From contig CP136956.1 of NCBI GenBank assembly GCA_033105485.1, positions 868,001 through 932,000 of the forward strand: a stretch of DNA of 64,000 nucleotides, in the 5' to 3' direction. Positions 36,940-45,780 of this stretch are shown piece by piece; position 1 is the stretch's first letter, and every line of letters begins with the position of its first letter. The position numbers and the translations under genes were made by a program. Source of the DNA: LVI-A0039 sp033105485 (GTDB lineage Bacteria; Bacillota_I; Bacilli_A; UBA3375). The notes below the pieces were generated by a model. The model did no database searches and was not told the DNA's origin. It saw only the letters and a list, made by a program, of their open reading frames with translations.

Positions 36940-37756
36940 TTTTCCCTCCATGTAATAACAACATCTTGGCAATATATTTACGTTGCTCTTTTCGCGGTAC
37001 GATTGCATCTAAGAAACCATGCTCTAATAAAAACTCACTTCGTTGGAAGCCTTCTGGTAATTTTTGATTAATTGTTTTCTCAATTACTTTCGGACCGGCA
37101 AAACAGATTAAGGCATTATCTTCAGCGATAATCACATCTCCGATCATTGCAAATGAAGCTGATACTCCACCTGTTGTTGGGTTCATTAAGATCGGCATGT
37201 AAAATAATCCTTTGTTACTATGCACTTTTAAACTACTAACTACTTTACTCATTTGCATCAGCGACATAATCCCTTCTTGCATACGAGCACCACCACTTGC
37301 AGTAAAGATAACTAATGGCATTCGCTTTTTAGTAGCATACTCGACAAGACGTGTTATCTTTTCTCCTGCTCTCGTTCCTAAACTTCCCATTAGAAACCTA
37401 GTATCCATAACTGCAATCGCAACGCGCATTCCTTCAACTTTAGCAATTCCACAAATAACAGCTTCATCAACATCTAAACTTTCTTTTAAACTTGCTTGAC
37501 GCTCACTATAGCCTGCTAAATTTAAAGGGTTAACAATTCTACGAGATACATACAACTCACGAAAACTATCGGCATCTACTGTTTGCGCAATTACATCACG
37601 ACTAGTTCTTGCTAAGTTGTGATTACATGTTGGACAAACAAAGTATGTTGTCTTTAGGACTGATGTGAAATGGCTTTGCTCACAGCCGGGACATTTCATT
37701 GCGAAGTTATTTGGGATTTGCTCATCAATCTTTTTTGTTTTAAAAAACTTCAACAT
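36932..37756 (-). CDS. accD: Acetyl-CoA carboxylase carboxyltransferase subunit beta
   Basis: A 274-residue subunit pairing with AccA. The N-terminal zinc ribbon is visible as CPGC near residue 23 and CPTC near residue 42. The carboxyltransferase domain has FTASGGARMQEG and NPTTGGVSASFAMIGD. Length is near normal. It directly follows accC (one-base gap) and is coupled to accA by overlap. Confidence 0.96.
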   Translation of the reverse strand: MLKFFKTKKIDEQIPNNFAMKCPGCEQSHFTSVLKTTYFVCPTCNHNLARTSRDVIAQTVDADSFRELYVSRRIVNPLNLAGYSERQASLKESLDVDEAVICGIAKVEGMRVAIAVMDTRFLMGSLGTRAGEKITRLVEYATKKRMPLVIFTASGGARMQEGIMSLMQMSKVVSSLKVHSNKGLFYMPILMNPTTGGVSASFAMIGDVIIAEDNALICFAGPKVIEKTINQKLPEGFQRSEFLLEHGFLDAIVPRKEQRKYIAKMLLLHGGKNE

Positions 37757-37757
37757 C

Positions 37758-39092
37758 TTACTTTCCTCCTGTTAACTGCTCTAAATTTGCCATAACATAT
37801 TGAGTGTCGTGGGTATTTTCTGTAAACACTGGATCATTTAATAATGTAATATTAAAGTTTACATTATTCTTAATCCCCTCAAGTTCAAAATGAGTTAGGG
37901 TATCAACCATATGTCCAATCGCTAAATCACGATTCACTTCTTTAACAATTACTTTCCCAATCATTGAATCATAATAAGGAGGAATTGTATCTCCTGCTCT
38001 AAATCCAAAATCATAACGAGCCGAACTTGGCATCTCTAGTTTAGTAATTGTTCCAGGACTTGGCATAAATTTATGAGTTGGATCCTCAGCATTAATACGA
38101 CATTCGATTGCATGACCATTATACGTTTCAGGAATATCCAAATCAGTTAGATTAGCCCCATTTGCAACTTCAATTTGCATTGCTACTAAATCAATCCCAA
38201 AGATTTCTTCTGTTACTGTATGCTCAACTTGTAAACGAGTATTCATCTCTAAGAAATAGATATTCTCACCTTTAACCATAAACTCAACTGTACCAACACC
38301 ACTATAATTAATTTCTTTAGCAATATTCGATGCAATTGTATATAGCTTAGTCTCAACACTACTACTTATTGTTGCTGGCGCTTCCTCAATTATCTTCTGT
38401 CCATTACGTTGTAAACTGCAATCTCTTGTTCCTAATGTACGAACATTTCCATAGTCATCACATAATAATTGAACTTCAACGTGTTTGGCATTTTCAATAA
38501 ACTTTTCTACGAAAATACGGGGATTAGCTTCCATGACGTTAGCTTCCGATACAACCATTTTGTAACAGTTGTTTAACTCTTCAAACTCACGTACAATTCG
38601 CATCCCTTTACCACCACCACCTTGGGCGTATTTAATAATGACCGGTAGTCCAATTTTATTTGCATAGGTTTGTAACTGACTTTCATCAGTAATTTCAAAA
38701 AACTGGTTATTTTCATCACTCGCTTTAGCCATAATGTTTAAGGCGTTGATTTTATCACCCATTAAGTCGATGCATGAGCTACTTGGACCAATAAACTTGA
38801 TACCTAGTTCTTCACATAGTCTTGCAAAATTACTGTTTTCTGACAAGAATCCATAACCTGGATGAATTGCATCTACCTCTAAACTAGTTGCAGCTGTTAA
38901 AACTGCTAACATATTTAAATATGAATCCACTCCAAGTTCTGGTCCTACACAAACAGCAAGATCGGCCATCTCACAATGCTTCATATCTTTATCTGCTCTT
39001 GAATAAATTGCAACAGCTTCATTTCCTGTTGCATGAATCGCTTCGATTATACGGCATGCAATTTCTGCCCGATTTGCTACTAATATTCTCAT
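37758..39092 (-). CDS. accC: Biotin carboxylase subunit of acetyl-CoA carboxylase
   Basis: A 444-residue ATP-grasp enzyme that carboxylates biotin on AccB. Family marks are the N-terminal ILVANRAEIACRII, GYGFLSEN, the glycine-rich KYAQGGGGKGMRIV, EMNTRLQVEHTVTE and GHAIECRINAEDP. Full length. It lies two bases after accB and before accD, an intact accBCDA block. Confidence 0.97.
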   Translation of the reverse strand: MRILVANRAEIACRIIEAIHATGNEAVAIYSRADKDMKHCEMADLAVCVGPELGVDSYLNMLAVLTAATSLEVDAIHPGYGFLSENSNFARLCEELGIKFIGPSSSCIDLMGDKINALNIMAKASDENNQFFEITDESQLQTYANKIGLPVIIKYAQGGGGKGMRIVREFEELNNCYKMVVSEANVMEANPRIFVEKFIENAKHVEVQLLCDDYGNVRTLGTRDCSLQRNGQKIIEEAPATISSSVETKLYTIASNIAKEINYSGVGTVEFMVKGENIYFLEMNTRLQVEHTVTEEIFGIDLVAMQIEVANGANLTDLDIPETYNGHAIECRINAEDPTHKFMPSPGTITKLEMPSSARYDFGFRAGDTIPPYYDSMIGKVIVKEVNRDLAIGHMVDTLTHFELEGIKNNVNFNITLLNDPVFTENTHDTQYVMANLEQLTGGK

Positions 39093-39094
39093 CT

Positions 39095-39508
39095 TTACAC
39101 TCTCACTTTAAATAAAGGACTATCAAAGTCTACGAATTGACCACTCTCAACACATATCTCGACAATCTCTCCACTTATCTCACTTTTAATTTCATTTGAA
39201 ACTTTCATCGCTTGTAATATCCCAACTACGTCTCCACTTGTTACTTTGGACCCAACTGTTACATATGGATCGCTATCTGGAGTTTGTGTTAAGTAAAAAT
39301 GTCCAATTAATGGACACTTAATTACTTGATAATTTTCAGTTTCAACTACTTCCTCACTAACGCTTGGAGTTACATCAGATGTAACAACACTACTACCTTG
39401 ACTACTTAGAGTAATTTTACAACCCTCTTGTTCATAAGCAATACTTCCTAAGCCGTTAGTCTTTAGCACCTTTGCTAAATTCTCGATTTCGACATTTGAA
39501 AATTTCAT
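39095..39508 (-). CDS. accB: Biotin carboxyl carrier protein of acetyl-CoA carboxylase
   Basis: A 137-residue carrier. An N-terminal helix is followed by a Ser/Val/Thr/Glu-rich linker and a C-terminal biotinyl domain with LQAMKVSNEI, whose Lys carries biotin. The more common motif is AMKM or AMKL. It lies between acpP and accC. The biotin ligase at 26.1 kb is its likely modifying enzyme. Confidence 0.95.
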   Translation of the reverse strand: MKFSNVEIENLAKVLKTNGLGSIAYEQEGCKITLSSQGSSVVTSDVTPSVSEEVVETENYQVIKCPLIGHFYLTQTPDSDPYVTVGSKVTSGDVVGILQAMKVSNEIKSEISGEIVEICVESGQFVDFDSPLFKVRV

Positions 39509-39517
39509 AATTATTCC

Positions 39518-39748
39518 TTACTTGTTATCTTCAATAAATTTAACTACATCACCAACAGTTTTTAAACCTGCTAATTTATCTTCATCTGCTTCAAAGTCAA
39601 ACTCTTCTTCAAGTTCCATAACTAACTCTACAAAGTCTAATGAGTCTGCCTGTAAGTCTTCCTTTAAGTCTGATTCTAATTTAATCTCTTTTACTTCGAT
39701 ATCTAAGAAATCTCCAATGATTTCAATTACTTTTTGTTCTGTGTTCAT
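39518..39748 (-). CDS. acpP: Acyl carrier protein
   Basis: A 76-residue acidic carrier with the phosphopantetheine site DLQADSLDFVELVM; Ser is the attachment residue. I start at ATG 39748 after AGGAG; an ATG nine codons earlier lacks support. It is the first gene of the 13-gene fatty-acid operon. Its placement at the head, before accBCDA and fabH, differs from the streptococcal order (fabT-fabH-acpP-fabK...). Confidence 0.97.
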   Translation of the reverse strand: MNTEQKVIEIIGDFLDIEVKEIKLESDLKEDLQADSLDFVELVMELEEEFDFEADEDKLAGLKTVGDVVKFIEDNK

Positions 39749-39772
39749 AATATCTCCTTTGCTTTCCCTCAA

Positions 39773-39785
39773 AGTTTAACAAACT
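39773..39785. promoter_or_regulatory. Possible operator upstream of acpP
   Basis: AGTTTAACAAACT is a perfect 5-3-5 inverted repeat located 25 bases before the acpP start, in the expected 5' region of the operon. It is reminiscent of, but not equal to, palindromes bound by fatty-acid regulators such as FabT. No such regulator gene is in the window. Low certainty. Confidence 0.3.
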
Positions 39786-40193
39786 AAAAATACCCAAATG
39801 GGCGGTTTTCATTTATTAAATAGTAATCTTAAATTTGTAAACGCATCTAATTTTTGGCATCTATGCAGATACGTGAGCATTAAAAAAGTAGTTGATTAGT
39901 GACTTTTCCAAGTGAATCGAAATAAATTAGTAATCAAAATTTACTGCATGTACTACTGCAAATAACATCTCTAGAATGGTGGCTTATAGCCCTGTTTGAA
40001 AGTAGCATCAGTTTAAAATGAGTCAATTTATTATAATGATTTACTTAATAATTCAAGATTGAGTGCCCGCTTGGGCATGGAAACATTCAAAAAAGTGGCA
40101 ATATTTTACATTTTTTTAGAATTTATTGGCTTTTTCATCCTAATTCGCTATTTTGTGTGGTAGAATATATTCGCTATTTATTGTGGAGGTATA
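39786..40193. other. Gene-free spacer with a mobile-element edge
   Basis: No gene is supported. A small CCCA/TGGG hairpin (about 39792-39801) lies next to acpP. AAAAAAGTGGCA near 40091-40102 resembles a motif in the spacer at 10.0 kb (minus strand). Two direct copies of ATTCGCTATTT (40143-40153 and 40169-40179) flank TAGAAT just before the transposase fragment. The edge probably belongs to a decayed insertion sequence. Confidence 0.4.
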
Positions 40194-40631
40194 GTGAGAG
40201 AAAAATTATTAGAGCAATTAAACTTAGAAGAGGGATATTATATTTCTGATATTTCGTATGATGGAGAAACAGATAGCTTCATCGTTGATATTGATGCCGT
40301 TATTAAAGAGGCACCATGTCCGATGTGTAATAATGCTTCAAAAATCCATGATCGTTTACAGAAAAAATGGCGACACACTGATTATGAAAACAGTAAAGTA
40401 TATATAACGTTTCGTAATCCACGTATTAAGTGCGTAGATCACGGAGTGAAAACATCAGATGTAAACTGGGCTAAACCAAAGCACCGCTTTACAATTGAAC
40501 TTGAAGAATTAGTTTGCAAATTAGCCGAAGATAAGTCGTTTTTGCAAATTGCAAAAGAACTAGATGAACATGACACACGCATTAGACGCGTTGTTAAAAG
40601 GAGTGAAGATGAAAAAATTATTAATGATTAG
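40194..40631 (+). pseudogene. ISL3-family transposase, N-terminal fragment
   Basis: A 145-codon frame with GTG start and good GGAGG site. It holds the ISL3 N-terminal zinc module (CPMCNNASKIHDR, then RIKCVDHGVKTSDVNWAKP) and the following helix-turn-helix (FTIELEELVCKLAEDKSF...). The remaining 250-300 residues with the DDE catalytic domain are missing; the frame runs into the znuA ribosome site and ends inside znuA. It is a truncated transposase. A retained DNA-binding function acting on the downstream zinc operon is possible but unsupported. Confidence 0.82.
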
Positions 40632-41484
40632 CATTGGTCTTGTTGGATTATTAGCAGGATGTAGCAATACAACAGTTGATGATAATGATAAGATCAACAT
40701 CATTACTAGTTACTATCCATACCAGTTAATTACTGAAGAACTTGGTGGGGACTATGTAAATGTCGAAAGTATTTATCCAGTTGATAGTGATGCTCATAGC
40801 TATGAGATGACACCGATGCAGACAATGGATTTACAAGATGCAGACCTTATTATCATTACGAACATTGAAGAAGATGCTAAGATTTACAATAGTTTAAAAG
40901 AAGATGCGAATGTCGTAATCGTTGATAGCGAAGAGGAAGAACACGCCGAAGATGAAGGTGAAGAACACGTTCACGGATCACACTCATGGCTAAGTCCACA
41001 TCGAGGTGAAGACGCAGTTATTGCAATTGCTGATGCTTTAATTGATTTAGATGCAACTAATAAATTAGTATATGAAGAAAATAAATCTAAACTAGTTAGC
41101 AAGTTAGAGGAGCTAGATGGTGTTTACACTGAGTTCGGTGCTAACCAAAGTAAACCAATCGTTGCAACACACGATGCTTACTCTGCTTTAGAAGAAGACT
41201 ATGGTATTCAGTTTATTACCCTTTATGGTGCGCACCATGATGATGAACCAACTACTAAAGATGTAATTAATACTGTTGATACAATTAAAGAACAACAAAT
41301 CGGTACAATCTTTGTAGAACAAGGCGATAAATCCAATCCAGTAATGCGTCAAATTGCTGATGAAGCTGCAGTTGATGTTGAGACTTTATATACATTAGAA
41401 ACAGAATCAAGTCATAAGTCGTTCACATCAATTGCTGACTTCTATGAATATAATTTAAAAATGTTTGAGTTAGGAAATGAATAA
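40609..41484 (+). CDS. znuA: Zinc ABC transporter substrate-binding lipoprotein
   Basis: A 291-residue cluster A-I metal-binding protein. The N terminus MKKLLMISIGLVGLLAGCSN is a lipoprotein signal with the lipobox Cys. Metal ligands include DAHSYEMTP, HSWLSPH, ATHDAYSALEE and EQGDKSNP. Between them is an acidic His-containing loop (EEEEHAEDEGEEHVHGSH), typical of zinc importers. An upstream in-frame ATG at 40564 is rejected because AGGAG precedes 40609. It is the first gene of znuA-znuC-znuB and overlaps znuC by one base. No zur-like gene is nearby. Confidence 0.92.
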   Translation: MKKLLMISIGLVGLLAGCSNTTVDDNDKINIITSYYPYQLITEELGGDYVNVESIYPVDSDAHSYEMTPMQTMDLQDADLIIITNIEEDAKIYNSLKEDANVVIVDSEEEEHAEDEGEEHVHGSHSWLSPHRGEDAVIAIADALIDLDATNKLVYEENKSKLVSKLEELDGVYTEFGANQSKPIVATHDAYSALEEDYGIQFITLYGAHHDDEPTTKDVINTVDTIKEQQIGTIFVEQGDKSNPVMRQIADEAAVDVETLYTLETESSHKSFTSIADFYEYNLKMFELGNE

Positions 41485-42110
41485 TGATTAAATTAAATGA
41501 ACTAAGTTTTAGTTTCGGAAATCAAAAAGTAATAGATAACTTATCACTTACAATTAATGACGGTGACTTCTTTGTCGTAGTCGGCCCTAATGGAACTGGT
41601 AAGAGTACACTAATTAAATGTTTAGTTGGAATCTATAAGGTTAAACATAATCAAATTCAAATCGATAATGAATGTATTTCTTGTTTTGATGACTATGATC
41701 AAATCGGTTATGTTCCCCAAGTAAAATCGAAACCAAGTGAATTACCAATTACTGCTAAGGAAATCTTTAAGTTAATAACAAAAGATAGTGCTAAGATAAA
41801 CGAGGTAAGCAAGTTACTTAATATTGAGACAATCTTAAATGCAAATATTAATGACTTATCAGGTGGGCAAAAGCAGCGTATTAACATTGCTAAAGCACTA
41901 CTTCTAAATATTAAATATTTAATTTTAGATGAGCCAACAACAGGGCTTGATCCAAAATCACGAACTGAATTACAAGAAATCTTACAAACTTTAAATGAAC
42001 GCGGTGTAACAATTATTGTTGTTTCTCACTACGAGCATGAAGTTGAATCAATGATGACTTGTAAGCTAGATATGGAAACAGAGACTTTTGAAAGGATTGA
42101 AAAATGTTAA
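41484..42110 (+). CDS. znuC: Zinc ABC transporter ATP-binding protein
   Basis: A 208-residue ABC ATPase with Walker A GPNGTGKST near residue 34, signature LSGGQKQRINIAKA and Walker B YLILDEPTTGLD, plus the switch His in VVSHYEHE. It powers zinc import with ZnuA and ZnuB. Its ATG overlaps the znuA stop, and its end overlaps znuB by seven bases. Confidence 0.93.
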   Translation: MIKLNELSFSFGNQKVIDNLSLTINDGDFFVVVGPNGTGKSTLIKCLVGIYKVKHNQIQIDNECISCFDDYDQIGYVPQVKSKPSELPITAKEIFKLITKDSAKINEVSKLLNIETILNANINDLSGGQKQRINIAKALLLNIKYLILDEPTTGLDPKSRTELQEILQTLNERGVTIIVVSHYEHEVESMMTCKLDMETETFERIEKC

Positions 42111-42922
42111 ATTTACTATCATATAATCTATTTCAAAATGCACTTACAGTCGGAATTGTAATTGGAATCTTATTACCTATTATCGGTGTTATTGTCTTAT
42201 TACGTAGAATGACGTTTATTGCTGATTCATTCGGACACATCAATATGGCCGGAATCGCATTAGCAATTCTAATTACTTCAATCGTACCGACAATAGGTGC
42301 GTTCTCAGAACTGATTACAATCTTATGGACAATTGCTGCTGCAATTGTAATTGAGTTTTTACGTGAGCGTTACAGTGAGTATAAAGAACTATCAATTACA
42401 ATTGTCTATTCAGTTTCAATTGCACTGATGATGATCTTCTTAAACTTAGCTGGTGGTTATAACTCATCACTATTTGCAGTCTTATTCGGGAACATCAATG
42501 GGATTAGTGATGCGACAGTTCTTACTATTACTATTAGTTCAGCAATAATTATTTTAATCGCTGCTTTAAATTATAAAAAGATGTTACTATTATCACTTGA
42601 AGAAGACTACGCTAAACTATATGGGGTTAATGTAGCTCGTACTAAATATTTAATGATGATCTTAATCGCTTTATCAATTACAATTGCTATTAAAGCCATC
42701 GGGGTACTTTTAGTGTCCTCACTTATCGTTATTCCATTACTTGCTGCTGCAAACATTTCTAAATCATTACGCGCATCGCTTTGCTTTGCAATCTTGTTTA
42801 CAGAAATCTCAATTGTATTAGGTATCTTTAGTTCGTACTTCTTAAATTTACCAACAAGCAGTATCATTGTAATTACCGCAATTATTATTTACTTAGTAAC
42901 TATTCCACTTAAGAAAAGTTAA
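42104..42922 (+). CDS. znuB: Zinc ABC transporter permease
   Basis: A 272-residue permease of the ABC-3 family with about eight membrane segments. The family regions MTFIADSFGHINMAGIAL near residue 40, LLSLEEDYAKLYGVNVARTKYL near residue 165 and IKAIGVLLVSSLIVIPLLAA near residue 200 are clear. It is the last gene of the zinc operon, followed by a terminator. Confidence 0.93.
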   Translation: MLNLLSYNLFQNALTVGIVIGILLPIIGVIVLLRRMTFIADSFGHINMAGIALAILITSIVPTIGAFSELITILWTIAAAIVIEFLRERYSEYKELSITIVYSVSIALMMIFLNLAGGYNSSLFAVLFGNINGISDATVLTITISSAIIILIAALNYKKMLLLSLEEDYAKLYGVNVARTKYLMMILIALSITIAIKAIGVLLVSSLIVIPLLAAANISKSLRASLCFAILFTEISIVLGIFSSYFLNLPTSSIIVITAIIIYLVTIPLKKS

Positions 42923-42933
42923 TATAAAAAGAA

Positions 42934-42972
42934 AAAGCAATCAATTCCAGTTAAGGTTTTGATTGCTTTCTT
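42934..42972. terminator. Bidirectional intrinsic terminator after znuB
   Basis: Eleven-base perfect arms AAAGCAATCAA (42934-42944) and TTGATTGCTTT (42959-42969) with A-rich and T-rich flanks lie between converging znuB and the ABC exporter gene. Confidence 0.88.
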
Positions 42973-42976
42973 TATG

Positions 42977-44698
42977 TTAATATAGTTCACTATCTGCTGA
43001 TTTTTGAAGTTGATAGTAATATCCTTCATTTTCCATAAGCTGCGAGTGCGTACCTGATTCAATAATCCCTTCGCTTCCTAATACTAAGATTTGGTCCGCT
43101 TTCATTATCGTTGTTAATCTGTGCGCAACTACAATTACAGTACGGCCAACACTTAACTCTTCGATTTGCTTTTGAATATATCGCTCTGTTATTGTGTCTA
43201 GTGCACTTGTAGCTTCATCTAGTAATAGAATAGGTGGATTCTTTAAGAAGATACGAGCTAGTGAAATTCTTTGTTTCTGACCACCACTTAAAACGATACC
43301 CTTTTCTCCTACTTGCGTATCTAAACCTAGTTCTAAGCTTGCTACAAACTGATCTAATTTAGCTCGCTTAACTGCCTCTAGTAATTCTGCTTCTGTCGCT
43401 TCTGGTTTACCATATAAGATGTTATCACGTATTGATCCATAGAATAATGTTACATCTTGCTGTACATATCCGATATTATCACGCAGCGTTTCTAAACTAC
43501 AATCTTTAATATCAATCCCATCAATAGTTATTGTTCCCGCAGTAGTGTCATAAAACCTTGGTAATAATTGGATGATTGTACTCTTACCAATACCACTTTC
43601 TCCTACTAAAGCAACCATCTTTCCGCTAGGAACAGATAAACTTAAGTTACTAATAACTGGCTTATCACTTACATATTCAAAACTTACATTATTAAACTCA
43701 ATATTCCCTTGGACATTTTCAAGTGCAACTGGATTGGCGTTTTCGATAATTGTCGGCTTTACGGCCATTACATCATTGTAACGGTCCATACTAGTTACTC
43801 CTTGTTGGAATGACTCAATCATATTCATAATACGACTTACACTACTAATTAAGATTTGGAAGAATAAATAGAAGGCCATTAAATCCCCAAATGTAATTAT
43901 TTGATTAAAGATTGCAATTGATCCGACTCCAATCAATAACACATTCTGAGCTTGTAAGAAAAAGTTATTAGTTGACATTACAACTGCTAAGTCCTTGAAC
44001 GCTTTCTTCCAAAATGTACGATAACTTTCATTAATATCAATATACTGTTCAATTTCTAATGTCTCATTAGTAAATGTTCTAGTTAGCCTAATTGCGGCTA
44101 GACTACTTTCAGTTTTTGCATTCACTTCACCTAGTTCATCACGAACTGCACGCATTGATTGCTTCATCTTTCCACGATTTTTATATAAAACTGTAAAGTG
44201 AACGATAATTAATAAATAAGAAAACAGCATGAACATAACATTAATTGATCCTAAGTAAAATACTCCAATTACTACAATTACGATTGTTGAGAACACTTCT
44301 TCAGCTCCATGATGAGCAAATTCACTTATATAGTTTAAGTCGGTTGTTAAACGTGATAAGATTTGCCCTGTCTTGTATTTATCATAGTAACTAAAATCAA
44401 GGGTCTGGAAGTGTTTAAACATCTTAACACGCATCTTCTTTTCGATGTTTGCTCCAAGCACATGTCCATAGTAAGTTTTAATATAGCTTGCAAATGATAA
44501 TAATAGTGTTGCCACTAATAAGATAATAGATATAATGATTATCCCTCTACCGTTTTCACTAGGTATATATTCATTTAGAATTAACCTTGTTCCAATTGGA
44601 ATTAAAGTTTGGAAGATAATAATCATAAAGCATGTAAACATAACACCAATGAATAGTTTTAAATTTTGCTTATAGTAGCCCATTAATTGTTTTACCAT
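42977..44698 (-). CDS. ABC exporter, fused permease and ATPase (MsbA/BmrA type)
   Basis: A 573-residue half-transporter: six membrane segments in residues 1-310, then an ATPase domain with Walker A GESGIGKST, LSGGQKQRISLARIF and ILLLDEATSALD, and the switch His in VVAHRLTTI. It probably works as a homodimer exporting a lipid, drug or peptide; the substrate is unknown. The start at 44698 follows AAAGGGGG; an ATG five codons earlier precedes that site. Monocistronic. Confidence 0.9.
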   Translation of the reverse strand: MVKQLMGYYKQNLKLFIGVMFTCFMIIIFQTLIPIGTRLILNEYIPSENGRGIIIISIILLVATLLLSFASYIKTYYGHVLGANIEKKMRVKMFKHFQTLDFSYYDKYKTGQILSRLTTDLNYISEFAHHGAEEVFSTIVIVVIGVFYLGSINVMFMLFSYLLIIVHFTVLYKNRGKMKQSMRAVRDELGEVNAKTESSLAAIRLTRTFTNETLEIEQYIDINESYRTFWKKAFKDLAVVMSTNNFFLQAQNVLLIGVGSIAIFNQIITFGDLMAFYLFFQILISSVSRIMNMIESFQQGVTSMDRYNDVMAVKPTIIENANPVALENVQGNIEFNNVSFEYVSDKPVISNLSLSVPSGKMVALVGESGIGKSTIIQLLPRFYDTTAGTITIDGIDIKDCSLETLRDNIGYVQQDVTLFYGSIRDNILYGKPEATEAELLEAVKRAKLDQFVASLELGLDTQVGEKGIVLSGGQKQRISLARIFLKNPPILLLDEATSALDTITERYIQKQIEELSVGRTVIVVAHRLTTIMKADQILVLGSEGIIESGTHSQLMENEGYYYQLQKSADSELY

Positions 44699-44763
44699 AA
44701 TTCCCCCTTTCATTATATTGTAGCACTGATTTTACACTTTTTTAACGTTTGTGTTATTAATTT

Positions 44764-44789
44764 AAAAAACACCTAGATAAATCTAGATG
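44764..44789 (-). terminator. Intrinsic terminator of the truB-ribF-asnS operon
   Basis: Arms 44770-44778 and 44781-44789 pair on the minus-strand RNA with one G-U pair and are followed by six T (44764-44769). Confidence 0.8.
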
Positions 44790-44808
44790 CTTTAAAACTA
44801 AAATTCAA

Positions 44809-45780
44809 TTATTCAACATTTTCAGTATTTTCAGCTGGTGCTTCGTACTTGTTTAAAGTTCCATTATGCAATTCAAGGATTTGACCTTCTTCTAATTCTA
44901 AGATATTCATTTCACTTTCGTCACCACAGCTAATAGTTGGTGTTGCATTAATATCTTCGACTTTATCAATAACTCGATACTCACATAACTCTGAGGTTGG
45001 ATTTATAATAAAGTCAGCTACTTCAAGACTCTTTCCGATTTCATATACAGCAGGTGTAAATCCATCAGCAGATAAGCGTCCACTTGTTTTAAAAGATGAC
45101 AGTTCTTGAATTGAAACATCATTTAACTTAAGGTATGAAGCTTCATTCGGTTCAATTACAAGTAGTGTATCACTCTCTATTTGCTTGATTGCACTTACAT
45201 TTAAATTATCGTCATATAACTCTACATATGGAAATTCACCATTAGGGCTAACTACATACGGCATATTATAGTACTCATTAGATAACTTAACCATTCCAAC
45301 ACTATCTTCAGTAGTTGTAACTTCACTTCCATTTATTTCAAGAGTATTCGTCTCATTAACTGTCTTATCAATCTCATCATCTAGTTTACTTGTAATCGTT
45401 TGATGAGTAACTTTATCAACTGGAATTAAATCTGTTTTATATAGAATTAAGTGTTGGCCATTTTCGACTTGGATGATTTGATTATCTGCAAATGCCATTC
45501 GCGTAAAATCATCACGTTCATTAGAGCGAATCCCATATATATAATTTTCTAAGCTATCCGCATTACTCTTAAGATAGTAATCTCCGGCTGTTGTATCAAC
45601 TCCGATATGAACTGATCCTGTATAATTACTATACGATACCGCTTCCTCAGCATTGTATTGGAAAAAGATGCTATTTATCATAAATAATACCATGAATACA
45701 AGTGTAAATATTAAAAAATAAGAAACTATTAATGATTTATTAATAATTTCTTTTTCTCTATTCGATTGTTTAGAATTCAA
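44809..45780 (-). CDS. Membrane-anchored protein with three repeat modules
   Basis: A 323-residue protein with a basic N terminus, one membrane anchor (about residues 17-37) and an extracellular region. I see three related units of about 60-70 residues, beginning near residues 57, 170 and 258. The first opens SVHIGVDTTAGDYYL and the third VYEIGKSLEVADF; units end with a turn like ENGQHLIL or EEGQILEL. This resembles the short beta-rich modules with a VGxDIxAGxY pattern in many Bacillota surface proteins; function unknown. It overlaps asnS by 11 bases, so it is co-translated with a housekeeping gene. Confidence 0.6.
   Translation of the reverse strand: MNSKQSNREKEIINKSLIVSYFLIFTLVFMVLFMINSIFFQYNAEEAVSYSNYTGSVHIGVDTTAGDYYLKSNADSLENYIYGIRSNERDDFTRMAFADNQIIQVENGQHLILYKTDLIPVDKVTHQTITSKLDDEIDKTVNETNTLEINGSEVTTTEDSVGMVKLSNEYYNMPYVVSPNGEFPYVELYDDNLNVSAIKQIESDTLLVIEPNEASYLKLNDVSIQELSSFKTSGRLSADGFTPAVYEIGKSLEVADFIINPTSELCEYRVIDKVEDINATPTISCGDESEMNILELEEGQILELHNGTLNKYEAPAENTENVE

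Noticed and set aside
36939..37008. Longer AccA start at 37008
   Set aside because: The extension lies in the accD coding region, is Cys-rich and lacks a ribosome site; the ATG at 36939 follows GGAGGG.
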